From Thalassobaculum_A sp040219615 (GTDB lineage: Bacteria; Pseudomonadota; Alphaproteobacteria; Thalassobaculales; Thalassobaculaceae): DNA of 64,000 nt. The notes below the pieces were generated by a model that saw nothing but the letters and a program-made list of their open reading frames with translations, did no database searches and was not told the DNA's origin. Position numbers and translations under genes: made by a program. Shown in pieces: positions 1 to 8,272 of the stretch; positions within the stretch are counted from its first letter, which is position 1; each line of letters begins with the position of its first letter. The DNA lies in assembly GCF_040219615.1 (NCBI RefSeq), contig NZ_JAVJSE010000014.1, positions 124,001-188,000 on the forward strand. The letters are read 5' to 3'.

Positions 1-377
1 CGTTGCCGGTCGACGGGCGCGACGCGGTCATCGAATCGCTGCGGAGCAGCGGCTATCTGGTGACGACCGACGAGGGCGGCTATGCCCTGGCGCGCGATCT
101 GCACGCCACCCCGCTCGCGCGTCTGGCCCGCGACCTGGGCCTGACGCTCGGCCTGGACGCGCAGGAGCCCGAGGAGGCGGCCGAGCGCCGCACCGTTCGC
201 CGACTGGACGCGGCCACCGGGCGGCTCGCCGAACGGCTCACCGATCTCTACCGGGCAGAGGAGCGGGTGCTCGGGCTGACGATCGCCGAGTCGCTCGGCC
301 TGAGCGCGCCGGTCGAGGGGGCCGACCCGGCGGTCGTGAAACTGCCCCACGGCGCGGCCCCGACCTCTCGTTCCTGA
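1..377 (+). CDS. YihY/BrkB-like membrane protein, C-terminal fragment
   Basis: The window opens inside this gene; about 124 C-terminal residues are visible and end at a TGA at 375-377. No membrane segment is present in the visible part. The fragment has a winged-helix-like pattern (a helix, then 'SSGYLV', then a short hairpin ending in 'YALARDL'), followed by a charged helical tail. This matches the soluble C-terminal extension seen on many proteobacterial YihY/BrkB-family proteins, which are inner-membrane proteins of uncertain function. The assignment rests on that tail alone, so a free-standing regulator cannot be excluded. The next gene converges on it, with 12 nt between the two stops. 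Confidence 0.5.
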   Translation, partial: LPVDGRDAVIESLRSSGYLVTTDEGGYALARDLHATPLARLARDLGLTLGLDAQEPEEAAERRTVRRLDAATGRLAERLTDLYRAEERVLGLTIAESLGLSAPVEGADPAVVKLPHGAAPTSRS

Positions 378-389
378 GCGCTGCCGCGT

Positions 390-1385
390 TTAGACACCCA
401 TCTTGTGGCGCGGGTTGTGTGTCGCCGACTTCCAGTTCTCGACGAACGCCTCGAGCGCCGCATCGGGCTCCGGCGGCAGGACCACGCTCAGGGTGACGTA
501 CTGGTCGCCCGGCGGCTCGGACCCGGTGCTCGGGACGCCTTTGCCGCGCAGCCGCATCACCTGACCGCTGTTGGCGGCCTTCGGGATCTTGAGGGTGACG
601 TTGCCGTGCACGGTCGGCACGGTGATCGACGCTCCCAGCACGGCTTCCTTGAGGGTGACCGGCAGGTCGAGGCGGATGTCCCGGCCGTCGCGCCGGAAGA
701 ACGGGTGCGGCTCGATCTGCAGTTCCAGGTAAGCGTCGCCGGACGGCTTGCCGGCGGCGGCCGGGCGGCCCTGGCCCTTCAGCCGCAGGACGGTGCCCTC
801 TTCGGTCGCCGGCGGGATGGTCAGGTTGACGACCTTGCCGTCGGACAGGGTGACCCGCTTCTTGATGCCTGCGACCGCCTCGACGAACGGCACCTTCAGC
901 CGGTAGCGCAGATCCTGCGGCGAGCGGCGCGGGCCGGTCCGCGCGCCGGTTCCGGCGCCGTCGCCGCCGGGCGGGTCGCCCATGCCCTGCCGGGCCTTGG
1001 CGCTGCGCCAGGCCTTGAGAATGTCGTCGATCGGATCCTGCTCGGCCTCGAAGTCGTCGCCGAAGTCGAATCGGGACCGCCCGCCGGCGCCCGAGGAACC
1101 GGTTCCGGCACCCGTGCTGCTGCGTTTGGCCCAGTTGCGCCAGAAGCCCGACCCGCCGCGTTCGCGCCCTTCGGGATCGATTTCGCCGCGATCGTAGCGC
1201 GCCCGCTTGTCCGGGTCGCCCAGCACGTCATAAGCGGCGTTGACCTCCTTGAACTGGCGCTCGACGCCGGCATCGCCCGGATTGAGGTCCGGGTGATACT
1301 TCTTGGCGAGCTTGCGGTAGGCCGACTTGATTTCCGCCTGATCCGCCGTCCGGCCGACGCCCAGGGTTCTGTAGAGATCGCTCAC
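390..1385 (-). CDS. DnaJ-type co-chaperone (CbpA/DnaJ family, no zinc finger)
   Basis: A 331-residue J-domain protein expected to stimulate DnaK ATPase activity and hand over unfolded clients in the cytoplasm. The J-domain covers roughly residues 1-70 and has the essential HPD tripeptide at 31-33 in 'KKYHPDLNPGD'. A Gly/Ser-rich linker follows (about 75-160), then two beta-sandwich client-binding domains typical of the DnaJ C-terminus ('PFVEAVAGIKKRVTL' and 'LDLPVTLKEAVLGA'). The four CxxCxGxG zinc-binding repeats of type I DnaJ are absent, so this is a CbpA-like type II protein rather than the main DnaJ. The start is GTG at 1383-1385. It reads away from the lipoprotein gene beyond it and converges on the YihY-like gene. 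Confidence 0.9.
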   Translation of the reverse strand: MSDLYRTLGVGRTADQAEIKSAYRKLAKKYHPDLNPGDAGVERQFKEVNAAYDVLGDPDKRARYDRGEIDPEGRERGGSGFWRNWAKRSSTGAGTGSSGAGGRSRFDFGDDFEAEQDPIDDILKAWRSAKARQGMGDPPGGDGAGTGARTGPRRSPQDLRYRLKVPFVEAVAGIKKRVTLSDGKVVNLTIPPATEEGTVLRLKGQGRPAAAGKPSGDAYLELQIEPHPFFRRDGRDIRLDLPVTLKEAVLGASITVPTVHGNVTLKIPKAANSGQVMRLRGKGVPSTGSEPPGDQYVTLSVVLPPEPDAALEAFVENWKSATHNPRHKMGV

Positions 1386-1440
1386 GATCGCCGACCCCGA
1401 CCCGAATCCGCCAGGGCGGCGCCGGCAGGCCGGCGCCGCG

Positions 1441-1920
1441 TCAGTTCACGATCTGCCAGGTTCCATCGGGCTGACGGCATGCGGTCCCATACGCCTCCTC
1501 GGTGCGACCGCCAATGTTAACCGTCTGAGAGAATTCCCGACAGTACTGACCGTTGTTGTTCTGATAGGTGCTGGTCGGGGTGACCGTCCCGTAGTGGCCG
1601 GAGTCGGGATTGCGCCAGGTCGAGCTGCTGCCGCTCGGCGCCGTCTCCAGGGTGGTCTGCGTGGTCTGCGCCATCGCCGCCTTGTCGGCCTTGTCGAGCG
1701 ACGAGCCGACCTCGCTGCCGATCAGCGCGCCGAGCAGGGTGCCGGCGGCGACCGCTGCGAGCCTGCCGGTACCCTGGCCGAACTGGGCGCCGGCGACGGC
1801 GCCGCCGATGCCGCCGAGGATCGCACCGCCCGTCTGCTTCGGGCCGGGGCCCGTGCCGGTGTTGCTGCACGCCGCCAGTCCGACTGCGAGCACGGCAACG
1901 ACTGCCATCTTGCGCATCAT
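1441..1920 (-). CDS. Glycine-zipper outer-membrane lipoprotein
   Basis: A 159-residue predicted lipoprotein. The N-terminus has a short basic segment, a hydrophobic stretch and a lipobox ending 'LAVGLAACS', so the Cys would be lipidated and retained in the envelope. Residues about 30-70 form a glycine-zipper segment ('GGAILGGIGGAVAGAQFGQG', then 'AGTLLGALIGSEVG'), like the 17-kDa surface antigen/SlyB group. The C-terminal half has 'GTVTPTSTYQNNNGQYCREF' and ends 'ACRQPDGTWQIVN', the usual tail of this family. The reading frame stays open far upstream, but I start at the ATG-ATG pair (1915-1920) because an AAGGA site sits 10 nt before it and the signal peptide begins there. It probably has a structural envelope role. 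Confidence 0.85.
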   Translation of the reverse strand: MMRKMAVVAVLAVGLAACSNTGTGPGPKQTGGAILGGIGGAVAGAQFGQGTGRLAAVAAGTLLGALIGSEVGSSLDKADKAAMAQTTQTTLETAPSGSSSTWRNPDSGHYGTVTPTSTYQNNNGQYCREFSQTVNIGGRTEEAYGTACRQPDGTWQIVN

Positions 1921-2240
1921 GGTATTCCCGTCCTTTCCGCTGGACCCGCCGCACGCGGCCGGCCTCGTCCCCATGTTATCCGGTCGCCGTGGTCGAAGGC
2001 GATGCCATCCGCATCTGTTCCCGCCCAGTGTCGCGGCGAATTGATCCAAGTCACAGTACCAACGCCCGAGCTCGACTATTCCGTCGCAACGTTGTCGGGA
2101 GGTCACGGTTCCCTCCTTGCCGAACGATGCGGCAGGCGGTACTGGGCTCGCAGGATATGGCGGGCTGATGGCAGATTCCAACGCGAGGGCGCATGTGTGC
2201 CGGAGCGCGTGAATGACAGGGCGCATGAGAGGCAGAAGTG
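1921..2240. promoter_or_regulatory. Divergent intergenic region, lipoprotein / pdxH
   Basis: A 320-nt spacer between two divergently transcribed genes, so it must carry a promoter for each. I see no convincing -35/-10 pair, riboswitch fold or open frame with coding character. The end nearest pdxH carries GAGAGG about 8 nt before its ATG, a plausible ribosome-binding site. Confidence 0.3.
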
Positions 2241-2837
2241 ATGTTCGAGCCTGACACCGACGATCCGTTCGAGCAGTTCCGTCGCTGGTTCGCCGAGGCC
2301 GAGGCGTCGGAGCCGAACGACGCCAACGCGATGACCCTGGCGACCGCCGATTCCGACGGTCGGCCGTCGGCGCGGATCGTCCTGCTCAAGGACTTCGACG
2401 CCAGGGGCTTCGCGTTCTTCACCAACACCGAGAGCCAGAAGGGCCGGCAACTCGAGGTGAATCCGTTCGCGGCGCTGTGCTTTCACTGGAAGTCGGTGCG
2501 CCGGCAGGTCCGCATCGAAGGGGCGGTGACCAGCGTCGGCGACGACGAGGCCGACGTCTACTATGCGAGCCGTCCGCGCGGCAGCCGGATCGGCGCCTGG
2601 GCGTCGCAGCAGTCGCGGCCGCTGGCCGACCGTCCGGCGCTGCTGGCGGCGGTATCGCGGTTCGAGGCGGAGTACGATGGCAAGGACGTGCCGCGGCCGC
2701 CCTACTGGTCGGGCTACCGGCTGACCCCGTTGCGCGTCGAGTTCTGGCAGGACGGCGAGTTCCGGTTGCACGACCGCTTCCTGTTCACGCGCTCCGGCGA
2801 GGGCGCCCCCTGGACGGTCCAGCGGCTGTTTCCCTGA
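2241..2837 (+). CDS. pdxH: Pyridoxamine 5'-phosphate oxidase
   Basis: An FMN-dependent enzyme that oxidises pyridoxamine/pyridoxine 5'-phosphate to pyridoxal 5'-phosphate, the last step of vitamin B6 synthesis and salvage. It is 198 residues long, close to the usual length but with a short N-terminus. Family landmarks are in order: 'SARIVLLKDFD', 'FFTNTESQKGRQL' (FMN phosphate contacts), 'RQVRIEGAV', 'SRPRGSRIGAWASQQS', 'PPYWSGYRL', and the C-terminal 'FLFTRS...WTVQRLFP' (usually RLAP/RLSP). I use the ATG at 2241 rather than the GTG directly before it. The cation transporter begins 3 nt after the stop, suggesting co-transcription. The PLP product would serve the DegT-type aminotransferase in this window among others. 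Confidence 0.95.
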   Translation: MFEPDTDDPFEQFRRWFAEAEASEPNDANAMTLATADSDGRPSARIVLLKDFDARGFAFFTNTESQKGRQLEVNPFAALCFHWKSVRRQVRIEGAVTSVGDDEADVYYASRPRGSRIGAWASQQSRPLADRPALLAAVSRFEAEYDGKDVPRPPYWSGYRLTPLRVEFWQDGEFRLHDRFLFTRSGEGAPWTVQRLFP

Positions 2838-2839
2838 CG

Positions 2840-3796
2840 ATGCCGATGTCAGCGCCGCTCGACCCGATCGCGCAGGCGCCGGAGATCGCCCGTCTCACGC
2901 GGCGGACCGCGCTCGGGGCCACGGCGGTGGCGACGGTGCTGATCCTGGTCAAGACCGGCGCCTGGTGGACGACCGATTCGGTTGCGATGCTGTCGAGCCT
3001 CGTCGACTCGCTGCTGGACGTCGGCATGTCGGTGGTGACCCTGCTGGCCGTCCAGAAGGCGGCCAAGCCGGCCGACCGGGAACATCGCTGGGGTCACGGC
3101 AAGGCCGAGTCGGTCGCGGCGCTGAGCCAGGCCGCCTTCATCGGCGGATCGGCAGCGCTGGTGCTGGTCGAGTGTGCCCGTCGGCTGGTCGATCCGGCGC
3201 CGATCCGCCACGAGTGGGTCGGCATTCTCACGACCGTCTTCGCGATCGTCCTCAGCGTCGCCCTGGTCTGGATACAGAGCCAGGTGATCCGCCGGACCGG
3301 TTCGCTGGCGATCGCCGCCGACCGGGCGCACTACAGCGCCGACCTGGTGGTGAATGCCGGCGTGATCGTGTCGTTCCTGGTTGCCGGTCTCGGCGGCTGG
3401 GTGTGGCTCGACCCGATCATCGCCGGCGTGATCGCCGCCTGGATGGGACACAGCGCGTGGCGGATCGGCTACGGCGCGGTCGACCTGCTGATGGACCGCG
3501 AGCTTCCCGACTCGGAACGGGCTCGCATCCGGGGCGTTGCCCTGGACCATCCGGACGTGAAGGCGGTGCGCGACCTGCGCACCCGCCGGTCGGGCACGGA
3601 TACCTTCGTGCAGATGATCCTGGTGGTGGACGGCGCGCTGAGCGTCAACCAGGCGCACCGTATCGTCGACGATGTCGAGCGGGCGGTGTGCAAGGCGTTC
3701 CCGAGCGTCGAGGTCCTGATTCACGAGGAACCCGAGCAACTACCGGAGGAGCGGTCGACGGCCCGTCGGCCGGGTAGCCGACATGGAACCGTCTGA
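2840..3796 (+). CDS. Cation diffusion facilitator (FieF/YiiP type) metal exporter
   Basis: An inner-membrane divalent-metal/proton antiporter of about 318 residues. It has six hydrophobic segments and a cytoplasmic C-terminal ferredoxin-like domain ('DHPDVKAVRDLRTRRSG', 'HRIVDDVE'). The transport-site residues of the YiiP family are present: Asp56 and Asp60 in 'LVDSLLDVG' (TM2) and His164 and Asp168 in 'AHYSADL' (TM5), a DDHD site usually handling Zn2+ or Fe2+. The frame is open far upstream inside pdxH, but the membrane protein must start near the ATG at 2840 (another ATG lies at 2846). The 3' end overlaps the next start by 14 nt, indicating translational coupling. Confidence 0.92.
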   Translation: MPMSAPLDPIAQAPEIARLTRRTALGATAVATVLILVKTGAWWTTDSVAMLSSLVDSLLDVGMSVVTLLAVQKAAKPADREHRWGHGKAESVAALSQAAFIGGSAALVLVECARRLVDPAPIRHEWVGILTTVFAIVLSVALVWIQSQVIRRTGSLAIAADRAHYSADLVVNAGVIVSFLVAGLGGWVWLDPIIAGVIAAWMGHSAWRIGYGAVDLLMDRELPDSERARIRGVALDHPDVKAVRDLRTRRSGTDTFVQMILVVDGALSVNQAHRIVDDVERAVCKAFPSVEVLIHEEPEQLPEERSTARRPGSRHGTV

Positions 3797-5375
3797 CCGC
3801 AGCGAATCCCGGGACCACGACGGCGACCGCCTGGACCGGCTGATCCGCTTCCTGGGCGACCCCGCCACCCACGGGCTCGCGGCCGGCCCGGTGTCGGAGC
3901 CGATCGAGACCCACGGCGCGGTGGTGGTCCTGGCCGGCGACCGTGCCTACAAGATCAAGAAGCCGGTCGACCTGCCATACATGGATCTCTCGACCGTGGC
4001 CCGCCGCCGCCGGATCTGCCGGCGGGAAGTGGAGATCAACCGGCGGACCGCGCCGGAGCTTTATCTCGGCGTCGGCGAGGTGGTCGTGGGCCGGGATGGC
4101 GGATGGCGTCTGTGCGGCCCGGAGGACGAGCCCGGCGAGGGCGAACGGGCGATCGAGCCGGTGGTCGTGATGCGGCGCTTCGACGGCGACATGCTGTTCG
4201 ACCGCCTGGCCGAGCGCGGCGAGCTTGCGGATCGCGACCTCGACCGCCTGGCCGCCGCGGTCGCGGAGGCACATGCCGGCGCGCCGAAGCGGCGGCGCAC
4301 CGCCGGGTCGACCCTGGTCGCCGACGTGCTGGCGATCAACCGGGCCGGGCTGGAGTCGGCGGTACCGACGGTCTTCGACGCCGCGGCGGTGCGCGACCTG
4401 CTGGCCCGCACGTCGGCGATGGCGGATGCCCTGGGCGACCACCTGGACGCCCGCGGGCGCCGGGGCCGGGTCCGGCGCTGCCACGGCGACCTGCATCTGC
4501 GCAACGTGTTCCGGGGCCCGGACGGCGACCCGGTGCTGTTCGACGCCCTCGAATTCGACGAGGAACTGGCGACCGTCGACGTGGCCTACGACCTCGCCTT
4601 CCTGCTGATGGACCTGCTGCATCGCGGGCTCGACGCAGGCGCCAACCGGGTGTGGAACGGCTGGCTGTCGGCCACGCGCGACGACGAGGCCGCCGGAATG
4701 ATGCCGCTGTTCCTGTCGATGCGGGCGGCGGTGCGGGCGCATGTCGGCGCCACCGCTGCCACGCAGCACGGCCTCGACCGGGCGCGGGCGGCGGAAGCCG
4801 GCCGCTATCTGGCGGAGGCCCGCCGCTATCTCGACGAGGTGGCCCCGGTGGTGGTGGCCATCGGCGGGATTTCCGGGACCGGCAAGACCACCCTGGCGCG
4901 GGCGGTGGCGCCGGCGCTCGGCCGGATGCCCGGTGCCGCGGTGCTGCGCTCCGACGTCATCCGCAAGCAGGCCTTCGGGGTCGCCGAGACGGTTCACCTG
5001 CCGCCCGAGGCGTACCGGTCGGAGGTCAGCCGGCGGGTGATGGCAACGGTGCATCGCAGGGCCCGGCGCCTGGCCGGACTGGGGTCGGCGGTGGTCGCGG
5101 ACACCGTCTACGGCCGGCCCGAGGACCGGCGGGCGGTGGCGGCGGCGGCGCGCCGGGCCGGGGTCCGGTTCGTGGGCGTCTGGCTGGAACTGCCGGCCGA
5201 GCAGGCGGGCGCGCGGGTGTCGGCCCGGACCGGCGATGCCTCCGATGCGACGCGCGAGGTGGTCGAGCACCAGGCCGACACCATCACGGCGCCACACGAC
5301 TGGCTACGCCTCGACGCCGGTCGGCCTGTGCCGGACCTCGTCTCGGCGGTGCTCGCCGCGGTTGCCGGCAGTTGA
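3783..5375 (+). CDS. Aminoglycoside-phosphotransferase-like kinase fused to P-loop ATPase
   Basis: A 530-residue two-domain protein. The N-terminal two thirds resembles the small-molecule kinase (APH/choline kinase) fold: 'YKIKKPVDLPYMD' with a likely ATP-site Lys, the catalytic loop 'CHGDLHLRNV' near residue 237, and a metal-binding 'FDALEFDEELATVDVAYDLA'. The C-terminal part is an AAA/zeta-toxin-like P-loop kinase domain with Walker A 'GISGTGKTT' near residue 362 and an Arg-rich lid region. Such fusions (COG2187 + COG0645) are widespread, but their substrate is unknown to me. Its start lies inside the cation exporter gene, and a universal stress protein gene follows, so a stress role is possible but unproven. 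Confidence 0.8.
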   Translation: MEPSDRSESRDHDGDRLDRLIRFLGDPATHGLAAGPVSEPIETHGAVVVLAGDRAYKIKKPVDLPYMDLSTVARRRRICRREVEINRRTAPELYLGVGEVVVGRDGGWRLCGPEDEPGEGERAIEPVVVMRRFDGDMLFDRLAERGELADRDLDRLAAAVAEAHAGAPKRRRTAGSTLVADVLAINRAGLESAVPTVFDAAAVRDLLARTSAMADALGDHLDARGRRGRVRRCHGDLHLRNVFRGPDGDPVLFDALEFDEELATVDVAYDLAFLLMDLLHRGLDAGANRVWNGWLSATRDDEAAGMMPLFLSMRAAVRAHVGATAATQHGLDRARAAEAGRYLAEARRYLDEVAPVVVAIGGISGTGKTTLARAVAPALGRMPGAAVLRSDVIRKQAFGVAETVHLPPEAYRSEVSRRVMATVHRRARRLAGLGSAVVADTVYGRPEDRRAVAAAARRAGVRFVGVWLELPAEQAGARVSARTGDASDATREVVEHQADTITAPHDWLRLDAGRPVPDLVSAVLAAVAGS

Positions 5376-5462
5376 TTTGGCTCAATGCCGGGGCGGCCGT
5401 CCCGGAGCCTACTGTTGAAGACGCCGGGCGGAGCGCCCACGTCGAACAGTGGAGGTTCCGCA

Positions 5463-6311
5463 ATGAAGAGAATCCTGGTTCCGTTGCTCGGTGACGAAGG
5501 CGACCGGCCAGCCCTGGATCTGGCCGCAGCGCTCGCGCGGCGCCGCGGGGCGCACATCGACGCCATGCTGTTCAGCCGCGACGCCACCGACATGATCCCG
5601 CTGGTCGGCGAGGGGTTCAACGCGGCGATGATCGACAGCATCGTTCAGGCTGCCGAGGCCCAGGCCAGCGAGCGCGCGACCGCGGCGCGTGCAACCTATG
5701 CCAGCTGGCGCGAGGCGGCCGGGGTGTCCGAGGACGCCGCCGGCAGCCGACCGTCCGCGACCTTCTCGACCGTGACCGGCCACCTGCCTTATGCGGTCGC
5801 GCTGCCGGCTCGGGCGGCCGATCTCGTGGTGTTCTCCCGAGGCAAGGGTGACAGCAGTCAGGAGCGCAGCGGGTTGATCGAGATCGCCATGCTGGAGTCC
5901 GGCCGTCCGGTCCTCCTGGCCGCTTCCGACGGCGGCGGCGAGGTCGGCCGGCGCGTCCTGGTCGGCTGGAACGGATCGGCCGAGGCGGCCCGGGCGGTTG
6001 CGATGACGATGCCCCTGCTGTCCACTGCCGACGCCGTCACCGTGCTGGTGGTCGACGACGGCGACGTGACCGTGACACCGGACGATCTCGTGCGTACGCT
6101 GACCCTGTGGGGCATTGCCGCATCGGGAAGGACGGTCAAGGTTTCCAAGGAGGGCGTGGCGTCGACGCTCGAGGCCGAGGCCGCGGCCGATGGCGCCGAC
6201 ATGGTCCTTCTCGGGGCGTACAGCCACAGCCGGGTGCGCGAATTCGTCATGGGCGGTGTCACCGACGACGCGCTCGCGGGTTCATCCATCGCGATGCTGC
6301 TCGCCCGCTGA
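5463..6311 (+). CDS. Universal stress protein (tandem UspA-type)
   Basis: A 282-residue cytoplasmic protein with two Usp halves. The first begins 'MKRILVPLLGDEGDRPALDLA'. The second begins 'RRVLVGWNGSAEAARAV' near residue 163 and ends with the ATP-binding signature 'LGAYSHSRVREFVMGG' (G-x2-G-x9-G type). The N-terminal half lacks an obvious ATP loop and may be degenerate. The start is supported by GGAGG at 5451-5455, 8 nt before the ATG. The gene follows the kinase/ATPase fusion by 87 nt and precedes a conserved hypothetical gene by 21 nt, so the three may be one unit. Confidence 0.9.
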   Translation: MKRILVPLLGDEGDRPALDLAAALARRRGAHIDAMLFSRDATDMIPLVGEGFNAAMIDSIVQAAEAQASERATAARATYASWREAAGVSEDAAGSRPSATFSTVTGHLPYAVALPARAADLVVFSRGKGDSSQERSGLIEIAMLESGRPVLLAASDGGGEVGRRVLVGWNGSAEAARAVAMTMPLLSTADAVTVLVVDDGDVTVTPDDLVRTLTLWGIAASGRTVKVSKEGVASTLEAEAAADGADMVLLGAYSHSRVREFVMGGVTDDALAGSSIAMLLAR

Positions 6312-6332
6312 GTTGGCAGGAGGAACACAGGA

Positions 6333-6701
6333 ATGCCGTTGAAGACCATCCGTCTGGAACTCGCGCGCAACGCCGAGTTCCCCGAGGGGAGCGCGGCGCG
6401 CGGGTACGAGTTCCGGGCGCCCCTGACCGCGGACGGGACGCTTGACCACGAGAACTGGCGGGACCTGCGCGAGAAATGCACGGTGCGCCGGTTCTGGAAC
6501 GGCGAGCCCGACGAGTCAGGGCTGCTCGTGCACACCCGTGGGCAGCGCTGGCTGTTCCACTACGACCACCCCGGCGAGGACGACGATCACGACGACCCGA
6601 TCTTTCGCTTCGACCGGCACCATTTCGTCGAAGGCGAGTACGTTTCGATCACCGAGCACGACGGCGAACTGCGGACCTTCCGGGTGGTGAGCGTCCGCTG
6701 A
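6333..6701 (+). CDS. Conserved hypothetical protein, 122 aa
   Basis: A small acidic, soluble protein with no signal peptide or membrane segment. Visible features are an N-terminal beta strand 'KTIRLELARN', a central 'CTVRRFWNGE' and 'RGQRWLFHYD', an acidic run of Asp/His residues at about 75-85, and a C-terminal 'HFVEGEYVSITEHDGELRTFRV' beta hairpin. I remember similar sequences as uncharacterised proteins in Alphaproteobacteria but know no function. Coding is supported by AGGAGG 9 nt before the ATG and by tight spacing behind the universal stress protein gene. Confidence 0.8.
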   Translation: MPLKTIRLELARNAEFPEGSAARGYEFRAPLTADGTLDHENWRDLREKCTVRRFWNGEPDESGLLVHTRGQRWLFHYDHPGEDDDHDDPIFRFDRHHFVEGEYVSITEHDGELRTFRVVSVR

Positions 6702-6768
6702 CCGGCCCCGCCGGCGGCGACGGGCCAGAGCCTTTCGCTGCCGCGCCGGCTCGGCTATCGTCCGCGCC

Positions 6769-7509
6769 ATGTCTGAAGACGGCAAACTTCTGCTCCTCAC
6801 CGGCGCCAGCCGGGGGATCGGGCATTCGACCGTAGCGCTGTTCCTGGAACGGGGCTGGCGCGTGCTCAGTTGCTCGCGCGACACCCCGCCGCCGGAGTGC
6901 CGGATGGACCATGCCCGGGTCCACCACATCGCCGCGGACCTGGCCGACCCGGCCAGTCTCGACCGCTTCGTCGAGGAGGCCAACCGGTGGCTCGGCGGCC
7001 GGCCGCTGCACGCGCTGGTCAACAATGCCGGCTGGTCGCCCAAGACACCCTACAAGGAGCGGCTGGGCGTCCTGAACGGCGACCTGGATGCCTGGCGGCA
7101 GGTGTTCGAGCTGAACTTCTTCGCGCCGCTGAAGCTGGCGCGCGGCTTCGGCGCCGCCCTGCACCGCGGGCGCGGCGCGATCGTCAACGTCACTTCGATC
7201 GCCGGTCACGCCATCCACCCGTTCGCCGGCTCGGCCTATTCGACCTCGAAGGCGGCGCTGTCGGCCCTGACGCGCGAGATGGCGAACGAGTTCGCCGAGC
7301 TCGAGGTCCGGGTGAACGCGGTGGCGCCGGGCGAGATCGAGACCGCCATGCTGTCGCCCGAGACCGAGGTTCTGATTCCGCGCATCCCGTTGCACCGGCT
7401 GGGCAAGCCGCAGGACGTCGCCTCGACCATCTACTATCTTTGTTCCGACGACAGTGCCTACGTCACCGGAACCGAGATCTTCGTCACCGGTGGCCAGCAC
7501 CTGCTCTGA
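6769..7509 (+). CDS. Short-chain dehydrogenase/reductase
   Basis: A 246-residue classical SDR expected to carry out NAD(P)-dependent oxidation or reduction of an alcohol/ketone in the cytoplasm. The cofactor motif TGASRGIG is at 11-18, NNAG at 85-88, catalytic Ser143, and the YxxxK pair Tyr157/Lys161 in 'SAYSTSKAAL'. The C-terminus 'DDSAYVTGTEIFVTGGQHL' is the usual substrate-loop/dimer end. The substrate cannot be read from sequence. The glutamine amidotransferase gene starts 10 nt after the stop, so the two are likely co-expressed. No clear Shine-Dalgarno site precedes the ATG. Confidence 0.9.
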   Translation: MSEDGKLLLLTGASRGIGHSTVALFLERGWRVLSCSRDTPPPECRMDHARVHHIAADLADPASLDRFVEEANRWLGGRPLHALVNNAGWSPKTPYKERLGVLNGDLDAWRQVFELNFFAPLKLARGFGAALHRGRGAIVNVTSIAGHAIHPFAGSAYSTSKAALSALTREMANEFAELEVRVNAVAPGEIETAMLSPETEVLIPRIPLHRLGKPQDVASTIYYLCSDDSAYVTGTEIFVTGGQHLL

Positions 7510-7519
7510 GGAGAGGCGA

Positions 7520-8272
7520 ATGCGGATTTGCGTGGTGGTTTGCGGCCGGGTCGCGGAGCCTCTGGCCGATGTGATGCCGCCCTATCTCGAGAGCTTTCGG
7601 GCGCTGCTGGCGCCGCAGCTACCGGAGGCGGCCTTCGCCGGCTGCTCGGCGATCGACGGGGAGTTCCCGCGCTCGGTCGACGACCACGACGTCTACATCT
7701 TCTCCGGCAGCCCGCACGGCGTGTACGAGGACCTGCCCTGGATCCGCGAGTCGGAGGCCTTCGTGCGGCGCGCGGCGGCCGCCGGCAAGGTGCTGATCGG
7801 CGGCTGCTTCGGCCACCAGCTGATCGCCCAGGCGCTGGGCGGCGAGGTGCGGAAGTCGGAGCGCGGCTGGGGCATGGGCGTGCACCGCCACGCCCTGACC
7901 GGGCGCGAGGCCTGGATGCGCGGCGGCCCCGATGCGGTCAACGTGCTGGTCAGCCACCAGGACCAGGTGATCCGACCACCTGAAGGGGCGGTGGTGCTGG
8001 CGTCCAGCGAGTTCTGCCCGAACGCCATGCTGCGGATTGGCGACCGGATCCTGACCATGCAGGGCCATCCGGAGATGAACGTCCCGACGGTCGACCGCAT
8101 CCTGGACATGCGGCGCGACAAGGTCGGCGAGGCGGTGTTCTCCGAAGGCAAGGGGTCGCTCGGCCGGGCCCTCGACCACGAGGCGATGGCCGGCTGGCTG
8201 GCCGGCTTCATCCGGGTCGCCCTGGCGGCGGCGCCGGACCTCAGCGCAGAGCTTCGGGCCGGAGCCGCATGA
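7520..8272 (+). CDS. Class I glutamine amidotransferase (GATase1-like)
   Basis: A 250-residue stand-alone GATase1 domain that would hydrolyse glutamine or a gamma-glutamyl compound. The nucleophile elbow is 'GGCFGHQLIAQALGG' with Cys96, and His183/Glu185 in 'QGHPEM' complete the triad. It resembles GuaA-N-like or gamma-glutamyl hydrolase-like proteins used in polyamine, folate or nucleotide contexts, and no synthetase domain is attached. The start is set by GAGGAGAGG just before the ATG; the frame extends upstream into the SDR gene. Its 3' end overlaps the convergent next gene by 32 nt. Confidence 0.88.
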   Translation: MRICVVVCGRVAEPLADVMPPYLESFRALLAPQLPEAAFAGCSAIDGEFPRSVDDHDVYIFSGSPHGVYEDLPWIRESEAFVRRAAAAGKVLIGGCFGHQLIAQALGGEVRKSERGWGMGVHRHALTGREAWMRGGPDAVNVLVSHQDQVIRPPEGAVVLASSEFCPNAMLRIGDRILTMQGHPEMNVPTVDRILDMRRDKVGEAVFSEGKGSLGRALDHEAMAGWLAGFIRVALAAAPDLSAELRAGAA

